Assembly: GCF_030936135.1 (NCBI RefSeq)
Contig: NC_082600.1
Location: forward strand, 5,832,821-5,896,820
Length of the DNA stretch: 64,000 nucleotides
Origin: Gavia stellata
Taxonomy: Eukaryota; Chordata; Aves; Gaviiformes; Gaviidae
Reading direction: 5' to 3'
The translations under genes were made by a program, and so were the position numbers. A model generated the notes under the pieces. The model had not been told where the DNA came from. It saw only the letters and a list, made by a program, of their open reading frames with translations, and searched no databases. Below, in pieces: positions 1 to 13,100 of the stretch. Each line of letters begins with the position of its first letter. The stretch's first letter is position 1.

Positions 1-1789
1 TTTGGTGCTGACAGCTGGCTTATCATCCCTACAACTCCTGGGACAAGAAGTGCAAGGAGAAGGGCTGCTACCTGCATCTAAAATTAGACGAGCAATCATT
101 TAGATATCTGCTTCCTTCATATAGGAAGAACCATCACCTCAGCCTGGTTTCCCTATCCATAACTGGTTCAACTCAAGTGCTAATCCAAATTAAGATAGTT
201 ACTGCCACGAAAACTTAATACAAAGAGCACCCCTCTGTTTTGGCATGTGTCATGACATCTAAAACTGAGTACATTAGGTTCACTGTCATGCACATACTGG
301 ATTGAGAAACCTGGAGCTACAGGCTTCTGAAGAATAGGCCAACGTGTACCCAACCCGTGAAGGAACCCAACGGGCCTCTCCCTCTTCAGGGCACTTTGTA
401 AGATGCAGCATTTTTGCCACATACTTGTAACATTTCCTACAGAAAAGGAGCAATCAATTCAGACAACAATCAACCACAACACCCCGGCACCAGGTAGATA
501 GCAGAGGATTGCTCCTTAGGCAACTGAAATTATGAGTTATCAGAGGCAGTTAAAACACTGAAGCAACCAGTGATTTAAAATGACTTTGTGAAAACTAAGA
601 GGAATAAAAAACAAAACCAAAACCCAACCCAAGTCCAATAACAACTGCAAGATAAACTGACCTGCCACCTGTCAATACCATGCCGTTCTCAAGTCAAGCA
701 CTTACCATTATCCAGATCACTGTAGTCTTCAAAGAAAAAAAATATAAGCTCAGCTCTTGCCATTCCCCTTCGCTTTAATCAGACTGCGTGTTGTTGATGC
801 ATTTCTACTCCGCACAGTGGAAATAAGCAGAGCTGACATTCACAGCATCCCTACCTATCCTTCAGAGCAGACTGACACTCATGTACGGCTAGCCTCTTCC
901 TGTTGAATCCAGTGGTTTCAAGATGAATGAACAGCTCCACGGTGAAGTATTTTAGCCAGTCCTCCTCTAGACCTTCACTTCATTTTAGGGTGGGATGTAG
1001 CTGTGAAGAGATTTCAATTCCAATCCTGCTTATTCTCCTAGGTTTTGTATGTCAGGTTTCTATTAATCACATTTTAACCTCCTCCTTCCATGTGCTATGC
1101 AACTTCATTTAAAACTGCTTGTTCTCCACATCCTTTTAGTTCATGTCTTCTTCACTTCTTACCCTCCAAGTATCTAGATCTTATTTTTCCAAGCACTTCC
1201 ATTTCCCAACTTTTTTGTATTTATTTGTGTTGAGAACTATTCTTACAGAACACCAACTCCTTCCTGCGCTCTGTGCATACGCCAACAGAATACAATACCA
1301 AATCATGTTAATAAATTATAGGACTTGTAAAAACACAGCTGATTTTCCAGCCTACAACAGTTTTACTGCAAAGCCATTTTCAATTGTAGACAACATAATT
1401 ACACACACATATACACACCTCCTCTCAGGCATTCATTTGCCTGCCAGCCTGTTAAATGCCTATGTTCTGGGAGCGAACATTAGAAAGGCAATCCTTTAAC
1501 TCATTACATGAACATTAAAAGGCATATTTGTATTTTGGATAGTACTTTATTGTATTCAGAAGCCACTGGAAATATTTTCCCAAATTACATGCTATAAGGG
1601 CTCTAAACTTAAAAATGTGTGAAAATTATAGTTCCCCATCCAAATCCAACTTGTATTGTAAAGTAAACTTACTGACAACGTAGTCTTCTCTAGAAATAGA
1701 AACTCTTACAGTGTTTGCATGGGAGATGTTTTAAAGGAAGGGAAAAGGGAAAGCTCACACCAGGGATAAATTTGGTCAGTAAAATTACT
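1..1789. other. Non-coding: distal 3' UTR or intergenic
   Basis: I see no gene or RNA gene. The sequence is AT-rich unique-looking DNA with a short CA/TA run near 1,402-1,420 and minor A/T homopolymers. Open frames of up to 118 codons have no family resemblance and no splice partners. Confidence 0.6.
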
Positions 1790-3965
1790 TTTATTCTTTT
1801 TTTTTTTTTTAAATAGAAGGGTTTATACAATTGAGTATAAAGATATTTGAAGAACATGGAAATGAAATGAAAAAAGTGTCTAGAGGGAATTCTTTTTATT
1901 GAGGAAGAGTTTACATATCTAAGTTTAAGTATTCACCTACTTTTTGCTGCCTCCTGTTAACAGGCATAATGAAAATATTGCACTGAGCATATGCATGGAA
2001 AACACAGCTAATAAAGCAAGAAATATGGTACATAAATTTCATACAACCTTGAAATAATTCAATCATACAACAAATTCTGAAGCACTTCTGCAATTTTACG
2101 ATGATGTTCACTGATCTGAGGTGTTTACAAATTGACACTTTTTTGTAGAAAGATTTTGTATTGGTTAATAAAACCACAGCCTTAAAATTGTTGGCTTTCA
2201 GTTACAGAGGTAACAGAGAGGTATCATCTGAATTCACATCAGAGCTTTTGAAAAAAAATGGCAGCAGTACAAGCATGTGCCTCCTCCAGTGTCCAAAACT
2301 CTTTGTGGCTTTGCCATGGCCAAGGAATAGAGCTACGCAGCTCAAAGCAGCCAGTCTCCCCGAATACTTTGAGACAGTCTGGCACCTGTTCTCTTGTTTA
2401 CCGATCTAATGCTCTGCTAAATATAAAATGAAGCAGAAGAACCTCAACTAACCAAGAGAAGTTCTACGCAAGTCTGTCAATATTGACTACACCTGGGAAG
2501 TCATTAACAAAAGAGGAAAACAATTTTATTTGCCTGACCCATAAAGTAAATTTATAGAAATGCTGTTCTGAAGATGGGAGAGAAAGAAGCTTCCGTAACA
2601 TACGCTGAGCCCACAGCAGAAATGAAACGTTACAGATTATTTGTTCAGAGATGATGCAAGTCAGATTGAAGACACAAACCACTGCAGTTCCAACCTGTTT
2701 TCCACAAGAGCTCACTCTGAACAAAGGTCTATTTACAACAATTTTCAACTGCTTGTGGAAAAGCTACCCCAGATGCTTCAAACACAACTGTTGCTTCAAT
2801 TCACTGTATGCACACTATGGGTCCATCTCAGAAACACCTTGAATAAACACTGGAGCATAACAGACACAGAAGTAGCCTGTCTCCAATGTTAAAATTATGA
2901 TCAGTGGAAGAGAAGCTTTTGCACACTTCAACGTTTTATATTGCTCAGGCACTGAAGATCAATTACCTTCGGCACAGGAATTTTCAACTCCAGGTTTTTG
3001 GTAGAGCTGCTGTCCATTCCTCCCACATATGAAAAATGGGGCTACATTTTATCCTTTCACTTCATTATAATTTGGATTTATTTACATAAAAAACAAGAGA
3101 CAGGAGAAAGTTCTCTTATATTAACCCAACAATGGGCACCTTCACCTTGTAATAAGAACGCCTTAGACAAGGCAGCTGCACTTACTTTAGGAGCGTATAT
3201 AAAATTCAGTGTGCCGGTATCAAACAGGAACAATAATGTCAGATCATACAATGCCAATATGTTCCGGTGGGCCCTTGACTATTAGGTACAAAAAAAAACA
3301 AAGCCAAAGAACAAAAAACCCACCAAACTTTTCACCACTTTAGTTCTGTTTATAATGCTACGCAATGAATAAATTACATCTTTCTGGGACAGCGTTGCTT
3401 TTACTCCTACATCTCAAAGAAATTCCAAGCTAATTAATTAGAGCAAGAAATTACATTGAGCAGGATAACGTTTTAAATGAAAGAAATTACTTAGAAACAC
3501 CAATCAAAGATAATTTGATTATGATTAGCTGTGCTGAAGTCTAAGCTATTAAAACTGATGAAGAATGTTTTTACAGTGGTCTATTCTATGTAATCCATTA
3601 CCTACGCTATGCTCTGTAGTTCAAGTCTAACAAATGGTATCTGATAATTCAATATTGAAGACCGAAATACTTTCAATGCACCACTTGCTTTCCTACACCG
3701 ACATGTTTCCAATAAAAAAAAAAAAAAAAATCAGTAGCAAGTAGATTTGCAAAATTCTTCACCAGGAGAACTTTAGCTTACATGAAATATCATTCAGATT
3801 TTTACCTGCTCGCCTTCTACATAGTCACGTTTAAATATGGCTGCTGCTTTATTCTGAACAGTCATTATCCCACAAAAGTTACAACCATGGTTTGGTAAGA
3901 AATCATTTCCTGTGCTTTCTAACAACTGAGGCCTGCCCAAAGGTACAACATTTCTTTCCATGCTC
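1790..3965 (-). other. EXOC5: Probable EXOC5 3' UTR, end unresolved
   Basis: This is the sequence after the EXOC5 stop in the transcribed direction. Minus-strand AATAAA hexamers (TTTATT on the plus strand) occur at 3,848-3,853, 3,077-3,082, 2,525-2,530, 1,895-1,900 and about 1,790. Any could end a transcript. I cannot choose among them without 3'-end reads. The short open frames here carry no recognisable domain. Confidence 0.4.
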
Positions 3966-4154
3966 TCAGCTGAAGTGACGAGCAAGACGAGCAGACCTAT
4001 AATCAACACGCAGCTGAACAAAGGAGTGAAGGATGTTCTTGTCCAGATTAGCAAGTTGTTCTCCTGAGCAAACTTGCTTTAAATTATCCGGGGCTACAAC
4101 CAGAAGATTGCAAAGTGCATGCAAGGTATCAAAGAGTTGTAACACCAACGCAAT
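3966..4154 (-). CDS. EXOC5: EXOC5 coding exon 18 (C-terminus and stop)
   Basis: Residues 646-707 (IALVLQLFDTLHALCNLLVV ... SARLARHFS) and the stop at 3,968-3,966. Acceptor ACAG. The exon must begin at 4,154 because the frame runs in from exon 17; the TTG inside it is not a start. The first residues (IALVLQ) differ slightly from human (IPMVLH, from memory). Confidence 0.97.
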   Translation of the reverse strand: MALVLQLFDTLHALCNLLVVAPDNLKQVCSGEQLANLDKNILHSFVQLRVDYRSARLARHFS

Positions 4155-7100
4155 CTGTGGTTAAGAGAAAAACAGAGAAAGACAGGTATTAAGAGTTAGA
4201 GTTGCTTGAACTCTTATGACACAACGTCCACCTAGATTCTCAAAATACTTTCTCCCTACAGAGGATTTACATCCATCATGCTCTCCTCATGTGCACATAA
4301 ATATATATAGACACACGCACATATACATCTGTAGGGAGATATGCACATATGCAAAGTTATACATAGAACATTTAATAATGCAAACTCAGTATTTCCTCAA
4401 TATACACACATAGCCTGCAAACAATAAAATGGTATCAGGAAACTGCTCTTTAGGACATGATAAAGAACTGCTGGTGTAGTAACAGAATATATAAAATCAG
4501 TATACAAAATGGTGATGTTCAAACAGAAACAAACTATTTTTATGAAGGAAAAAAAGCGTTATTAAAAAATAGAGTCCTGCTACTAATTTCAACATGGCTG
4601 TACATCACCAGCCAGTACATGCTTACCTTGAAGTCTTTGGCACACTTCCTATACTCAGCCACGTCACAAATAGCTAACATGCCTCCCATGCAACTGTAGG
4701 AATATTGCTGTAGGTGTTCATAGATAAGTCGATGAAAACGAACTCCAAGCTCCATCAAAACTGTGTCCACATTCTTACCATCCATAGAATTTCTAATCTT
4801 TTCCACCTGTTTTCTAACATAGCCGCAGACTTTAACACAAGCCTAAAAAAAGAGAAAAAAAGAATTAGGCAACTTTCTAGACATCTGTTCTTCTCGAAGT
4901 GGCTTCCACATCATAAGCTGAACATCAGTCACTAAATCTTTATACTTCCTACAATACACCACTGAAATTAGTAATTTTCCAATTAATAATTTTCCAACTT
5001 TTTTTATTTGCCACATAAAGATGCAAAAATGCAGGTAGCAATGCAAGACAATATTCAGTTCAGTTATAGTTCATATCAGTTCAGAATAGAACAGTTTAGT
5101 TTGGGCTTTTAATTGAAACAATGATCAACCAAGGGGTGGGGGGCAGGGGGAAATGATTAAAACCTCTCACCAGCTGCAATTATAAACCCAAATTCACAGC
5201 ATGCAGGCATCTTCACCCTTCCCACACAGTACCAGACTCTACGTCCTACTGCTCCACTTCTCCCATTTTCACTTGGCTGCAGGCATTCTGGCAATGCTCT
5301 CGCTTCTTCCCATTGACCATAGTTTGTTCTCTACTCTTCTCTGCCTTGTTCCCTAACAAGAACCTAATGTAACCCAGCAGTACAGCTTCTCAGCAGTCTG
5401 TAGGCTGGGATTCAGACAGAATCAGTGGTAGAGACAATATTCTATAGCAAAGAATGTTCTTGCCATACCCATGACACTTTGTTATGCTCCTGCCATCCTA
5501 AGAGGGAAAAAGCATCCAGCAACTAGAGAGTACCTGATAATTGATTTTCTGAAACTAATGGCTTAAAGCTAATTATCAGCTAAAAACCTTGTTCCAAATC
5601 TGGGCCTCTTGGGAGGTGAAAGAATGTGACAGTTTGTCCAGCACCTACTGATTTGTGTCTGACACAACAAACAAAACTGCTAATGTTCCTTTTCAGCTTG
5701 AGAAAACAGTCCACAACAGAGTTTGGAGGTACTTCGTGCAAAATGGAATAGCTAAGTAAATTAATCAAATACACGTTGTCTAATTCGTGTTTGGTACAGA
5801 ACATCTTGTACCTGATAACACTCATGAGCATTTGAAGCCATACTGATGAACTGGGACTTAGTTTACTTACATTAGTATACTGAATCAAAACATTGTTTTC
5901 ATCTTCTGGTTTAAAATCTGTCTTCTTTTGCTCCGCAGCCAAGATGTGCTTCATCTGTCCAATCATACAATTCAGTGTCCTTTAAAGTTACAAATACAGA
6001 TTGGCTTTTGAAGGGAACATTTTTATTTCCTTGATTTTTATCTTTACATATACTAATGTGATTCTATACAGAAGTAAGTGGCATAAAGCAAAGAGGGAAA
6101 AAACCCCACTACGTAACATTTGAGTAATCTACAGAATACATACTAAAAGCGCACATTTATTATAAGAAGCAAGTGGTGCTAGGACATGTCAAAGGAAATA
6201 CTTCACTAGACAGACATGTACACACACACTCTTCCGAAGTTACAAAGCAATTCTCTAGAGAAGGTAAGTTTGATTTTATGTTAGCAGTCAGAAAAAGGAG
6301 AATCAGCAAAAAAAAAACCCCAACAACCCTAAAAACACTCTTGCCTCCAAGTTCAATGCCTTGGAGCACAGCATACAGCATGCTAGCCAGCTGGTTTTAA
6401 AGGGGACACATTAATTGTAAGGTAATCCATTCAAATCCAGCTCTTCAGAGAAACTGGATAGCATTCTTCAATGCAGAGGGAATCAGACAGCCAAGGGAAG
6501 CATTCCAAAGAGTTTAGTAGAATTAGATCACATTGCATATTACTCAGAAGCAAGCATCAGAAAACACTTGGAAAATGAAGGGCGGGGGGAGGAACAATCT
6601 CTTCCTTTGCCAGAGCTTGGTATTCCTTTTGTTCTAAGAAATCTAACAGAGTTTTACAGTGCCATTTATTTCTCCCTCACAGGACTTATCTTTTCAGAAC
6701 ATTATCTATGGCCAAGGTCCTGGTTTACTTCAAGTCCAAACCAAAGGGCAAGCAGCAAAGCAGCCAAGAGAGGCTGCATACCCCTATCAATGCCTACCTT
6801 TGCCAGTAACCTCCCTCTGCCTCTCCTTCCATGCCCCCCCTCCCTTTTTCTTCACCCCCCTCACCCCTCCAACCTCCCTGAAGAAAACACAGTCAAGGCC
6901 ATTACAGGCCTTGAAAGATTCAAGTTGGGGTGAAGGGGAGAAGAATATATGTATCCAAAGAGGGAAAAAACCTTCTTTTTTATGCATACAGCTCAGACTT
7001 GCATTTCAGGTGCACTTCATTCAACAATCCACATAACAACAGAAATTTAAAGAAACTGTATCTTGCATTCTCTTCAATTTCCATTTTCAATAAATACTCC

Positions 7101-10100
7101 CACAAGGCTGTTTACATAGAATACATGCTGAAAGAAAAACAGTTGAACTGATTTTGTTTGGCTAATAAATCACTTTTACAGAGGAAGACAATTGCTACGA
7201 ATGCCATTCAAGAAGCTGCTATTGGACTTTTTCAGATTGGATAACGTTGAAACCATCAACATTTAGAAGTTTTCTTTTATTTTTTAAACTAGATCATTCC
7301 TTTAAGCAAGACAATCAATTCTCAACAGCATCAGTGACACCACAAAGCAGCACATAAGCAGGCACACAAACACATTTTACACGTAACATTAATCTCAAAA
7401 CTAATCTCTCTTTTCTATGTGCCACAAATCTGTGAACGTACCATTTTCCAACAGGGACTTGTTCTCTTAAGTCTTACTATCACTTTTAAGAGATTAATTA
7501 TTTTACACAGACAAACTATTCTAATGCTTATGAGTGACCCATGCCTGTCTAGATCTAAGTTTATGGCCTCAGTGGTTCAAGTATTTCAAACTTTGTGTTT
7601 AAATCTCTAAGGTCACTTCCAGCAGGAGCAGCTAAAATCTCAATTGCCACTTACACATCCTCTATCTCCACTTTTCTTTTTGCACCCACAGAAAACGCAA
7701 GTGCAAATAACATATCAAACTTCTTTCTCAACTCTCTGGAGAGAGTACCCAGCAGGACACAACTGCAATGCCTGTTTTTCCCACACAGGGCTGTTCTCAT
7801 CACTCTCCAGTATGGTGTGATCCTTACAAAAACCTCAATAATAATTTCCAGAGTAGCCCTCGTTACCCTCAGGATGGCTTATTCCTGTTACTGCAGAGAG
7901 AAAACAGGCACAGAAAGCTTAGGTAACATGTTCTAGGTTGACTATTGCCACCTTGAAATATGGGAACAGGACATGCTTCCCGTACCAAAGTAGGGCATCG
8001 CACAACAGCTCCATTTCCTAGTATTAAGCTTGTTAGTTTGTTACTTCCCTCTGCTGCAAAACAGCTATGAATTTACAATTTTTAAAGCTATTCCCTCATT
8101 TTTATTTAAAGAAATAGAAAAAAAGATTAAATGAGTCACTCACAACCTCAAAGCAAGTCACTGTCAGAATCAAAATTATGCCAGGTCTACAGACTTCTGT
8201 GACTAGGTCTAATCCATAGCACTGCACAGATTCAAGCAAATCATCTAACCTATTTTTGTCAAACTTTGCTCCTAATGGAAATCCTGCAAGTCTTTAACCT
8301 ATTTCAATCATCATTCCTCCTTCCTTTAAAGTAGAAAAAAGTAGTTTGAGACAGTAAGGTAAAACTGAATTATTGCACTCTTTCAACATAACCAAAACCC
8401 TGTAACATCCTTCCAGAAGTATTTATGGGTCATAAATCTGCCATGGAAAATATGACCCTCTAAATAAACAAAATCTAAGTTTCCTAAGCAAAATAATGCA
8501 TACTTACAGATTTTTAAAAAGTATTAAAAAAATAAATTTTGTGTTCAAAAATAATTTAATCCTTGAAAGGAAAGCTAACATACATCACAAAGGAGTCTTA
8601 CAAGAATTAATGATTAACAGAAAGTTTAAATCTCTACTTGCCTATCAATGCCCATATCCAGCTTCACTTCCATTTGTTCTATGATATCCTTTTTCTTCTG
8701 AAGGCATTCAGATAATTTAGGAGAAGAACTGCAACAGTATAAATGGTTGGGTGTGTGACAGAGTGTTAAAATATCAAAACAAGTTTGTCTCCTGGGTCTG
8801 CTACTTACAACAGGATTTTGTGAACATTTCCCATCCCATCAGAAAGGACTAGTTTAGATGGAGTTAGCTGGCTTCAGAACAACAAATCAACTGCCTGAAC
8901 AGCCACCTGACCCTGAGCAGGATTTGCTGAGTGCTGATGGGGAGTACTGTAACACACTTCAGGCAGCATTGTGCCTGCCTACTGAGCAGTGGCTCTCAGC
9001 TGCTGCCAGCCCCTGGCAGGTAAGTGAGCAAACACCGCTCTTCATCCACACTAATTCACAGCACATCAGTGCGCTCTGCCTCGAGTGTATCCATCCCGTG
9101 GCTCCCAACAGCAGGCAGCTTTCATGTAGTTCACCTGTGGCTCGCAAGACATGGCCAGCTGTTCCCTCTGCAGAGCCTGTGAGGTACCCCCAGGAATCTC
9201 AGCAGTCCTGATATTGCCAGTTCCCCCCAAGGTGCAACCACAAACCCTCTCCAGTCCTGGCCTCTAATGCAGCAGTGAGGTCTCCAAGGAGCAACTTGTC
9301 TCTCCTTCCTATCAATACTCTTGGAGCTCCCTCTCTCCCATTAGTTCTTCAAGGTACCAATTTGTTTAACTTCCCTTTTCCCCCCTCTCATTACAGTATT
9401 TCATCTTCCCATAACAACAAGCTGAACCACTCCAACAATAAACTCCTCTTAACAGAGATGAAAAATGAAAAAAATTGCTTTCTTCACCAAAAATGACCAC
9501 TCATAAAGGAAATGCTAGTCAAAATAAGGTACCTGATCAATGGCATCAGATGATCATTGAACTGCTTGTCAAATAAATGGAAAATAGTATTGGCCTGGTG
9601 GACAACATCCAAGAAATAAAGATTTGCATTCTTTGAGTCAGAAGAGGGAATGCCTAAGGCAAAAAAGCTTTCATTAGGATTGTAATGATACGCAGTTCTT
9701 ATAATTAGCATAATGATTTTTTAAAGATGCAGAATTTTTCCATTAATGCTTAAATCACAGGCTTAGAGTTTCAAAAATTCACCATGGTGCCATACATAGA
9801 ATACTTCTCATAGCTGTATCAGGTAATAACCTTAAACATAGAAATATCTTGCTTTTAAAATTTCTAAAAGCAAAATGGAACAGCCAATTTAAATATTTCT
9901 TCAGAACATGAGTTTTATGCTTTCATGTAAGAAAGATAGGTTCTCACTTTCAAGAATTTAACTTCTTTAATACAAGTAGTGTTCTTATTTACTATCACTC
10001 TTTAAAATGCATAGGTATATGTTTTATAAGAATTCCATGCTTGTTTGTAAGACACTAAGCCTTAATATCAAAATATTCTCTTGCTATGGCACAGAGAACA

Positions 10101-13100
10101 ATTAAAAGAGGTAGTGAGTGCTGATGTCCCAATTTCTGTGACACAAGCATTTTTGAAGACAGCAGCATGTTTCCATCTGTGCGTCAATTTCCCAAATGGA
10201 AGTTATGCTTTGGAAGACATTAAATGCTGACACCCAAATACACAAAACAAATTTCATTTAACCAATACATTCTGAACAAGGCCAATCAATAAGGCACAGC
10301 AAGGACCTGCAAAGATCATCTGCACAAAAAGGCCAACGAGATGAAATGCTCAGAAAATATTATACTCACCAGCAAGGCCTGTTTCTAATGCATAATCGAT
10401 GTGTTCAGTACATAAGAACTCTACAAGCATAGAAAAAATTCTGAAAGCATTCTTCGGTAAGTCAGATGGATCAGAGAGCTTTAAAAGAAAAAAATTATCC
10501 TAAAGGTCATTTCTACATACATTTGAAAGTTTATCCGATATTGCGTAGGGGTTAAGCTTAAAATGTAACAAGTATTCCAGGAAAACTGGAATTTTATTCT
10601 AAATTAAAAGTATCCATACAGAGAACTATTCAGGAACAGCCTTTAGTGTCAATAAACCCTTCAGCATTAACAAGTAAACTAAGGCCAACATACCACAGGA
10701 TGCTACAGAAAGCAAAAGCATAAACAGTTTCTAATAGTAATAATAAAGGAAGATACTGATTAATAGTCCTTAAAACACAATTGTCCAGATGTAATCTCAG
10801 GAATTACCTAAACTGCATAGCACTGGATGCTGGGAAAATGTACACAAAAAAGATGACTATCCATACCCTGTCTTTTTTCTTTTTTACTAAGTTTCTGCCA
10901 CAGGCCACAGTCAGAGACAGGACACTGGGTTAGATAGGCCTTCGCTTTCACCCAGTGCAGCTTTTCTTTTATCACTGCCACAGTACTGCAGGCAAAATAA
11001 TACAGACTGAACCTCAGCTACATTTATCACAGTTCAGCTGGAGTCAACGGAGCATGAACATTTTTATTGAGTGAAGTAATGCCCACATATACACAGAGCA
11101 TCTGTACTTTCATGAGCTGTAAGCAACATGGGATTTTGGACAGCAACCTGTCCGTAAATCCCTTTTCTAAAGAAAAACGCGACAGGGCTTTTGCACATAA
11201 GAAATATGGCTTTGGTTTTTAAGGAATTATGTGAGACTTTATGAAGCTAGGAGTAAGAAAGATTACTATTGCAATTCAAATTAATTTACATAACAATACT
11301 CCCAAAGATTTCTGCTGTATTCCCCCCCAAAAAAACGAAAACAAAACCCCCAACAACAAAACACTGTTACAGAGATTTCCAAACACTGAAATGTTGCAAT
11401 ATACAGTTACGTTCAGAATTACCAACTTATTTTTCCTAAAGCAGTCACAGTTTGGACAGACAGTGTATCTGCATGCATCTGTCATGTGATATAAATATTA
11501 CAATTAATTAGCCAGGGACACATTTACCTTATTTTTTGCATAGTGAGTTGCCCTGACCACAAACAAAACCCTAGCAGCATGTATGAGAGTGAAGAAGTTA
11601 TACACTTGTAATTCTAAAAATCTCCTTTTATGCCAAGATCGATCTAGCATTGGTTTCCACCCCAATACACATATACAGTGTTTTCAGATCAAGTATGAAA
11701 AATTCTGATCCTCACAGAAAAGAAAAAAAAAAAAGTTGTACACAATTGGAAAAAGTTAGTTTACATCATGAATTTAACCATTTCTAGCAACTACCATATT
11801 GAGAAAAATAATGATCTGCTTGTCTTGCAGTCACTGACTTTCACCACTACGAAGGTGGTCATCCCAGTGTGTACAGGTAACAGTGCTGTAGCTGTATTTT
11901 GTTATATCTTTGGCCCCTCTAAGTATTAAAACTTCTAAATATCTAAAATGTTAAGTTTTTCGGCACTAAGCAAATTTAGAATGTTAGAGGCAGTAAAATT
12001 TGTTAGATATCAGTGTTGTTAGCTAATAAAAAATCCCTAGCATTTAAGTTTCCAGTTAAATTTCAAGGGTTTTCATTTACACTAAAGTATTAGACAAACA
12101 GTAATTGACAGGCAGTAAAACCAGCGATTTAATCAGAAGGAAAGCACTTTTTTTTTGTTAGACTAAAGCATTTAAAGAATAGTAGAGGGTTACCAAGGTA
12201 AACCATGTTAAAGATTATTCCTCTCAGCATTTTACTGGCAATACTCTCTAATGCTAGAAGAAAGGGCATTTGATACAGGAAAACAACTGTTGGACTATTG
12301 TCTCTATTTTTAAAGCAGGAAAAAAATTGCACTACAGGCTTCTCAAGTCGTGGGTCTAATTTAGTAAGAAAAGCAATGCAGACAATAGGTTTAACCCTCC
12401 CCACTTCTTCCAAAAATAGACAGTAGTAAAAACCACAAAATACAACTAGATCCACATTCAAAAAGCAAACCCTTAGCCTCCAGTGTGACCCTGATTCAGT
12501 GAAAAATACAAAAGAGAATTAATTTAATAATGTCCTTCCCTTCTTCCTATCACACTTCAACTGAAAATTGAACCTCAAGATTTAATTTTGCACACAAAAT
12601 TGTATCAGTAATGGAGATCACAGGAAGCAAACTTACCCTGTGACATCTTTCAAAAGCTTGTTTAGTTTCTTGCAAAAGGTTAACCACCACTTCTTGAGAT
12701 AGAAAAGTTTCTCCGTGTGTGTCAATACTTGGCCCCAACGGTAAGTTTGTACGTTGCCTTATTCTCTCTTTGAGGTCTTGAATGCTACAACAAAGACATA
12801 CCAAAAGAAGACTTCACTGGATTGAAGTTTTGAAGCTCAAATTCAACAATGATTTAGGATATTTTAGTTGTTAACTTAAAAACCAGAACCCAAGACACAG
12901 CTGAGGATACGCAAGCATTAAGACAGTTTTGCAAGCTTAAAAAAAATTGCCAGTAAATGCAAAACTACCACCTCTGATCCCATGGTCAACTGTGTTCTAC
13001 CATGGCACGTTCACACCATGGGATAGCTATTCCCCATTGTGGAGTAAGAGTAATTTGAATTGAATCCTATGGCACTTATGCTCTATGTTCAAAGCTTAGC

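Noticed and set aside
1402-1420. CRISPR or other array-like repeats
   Set aside because: Only short CA/TA microsatellite text. The window is vertebrate, and no direct repeats with spacers are present.
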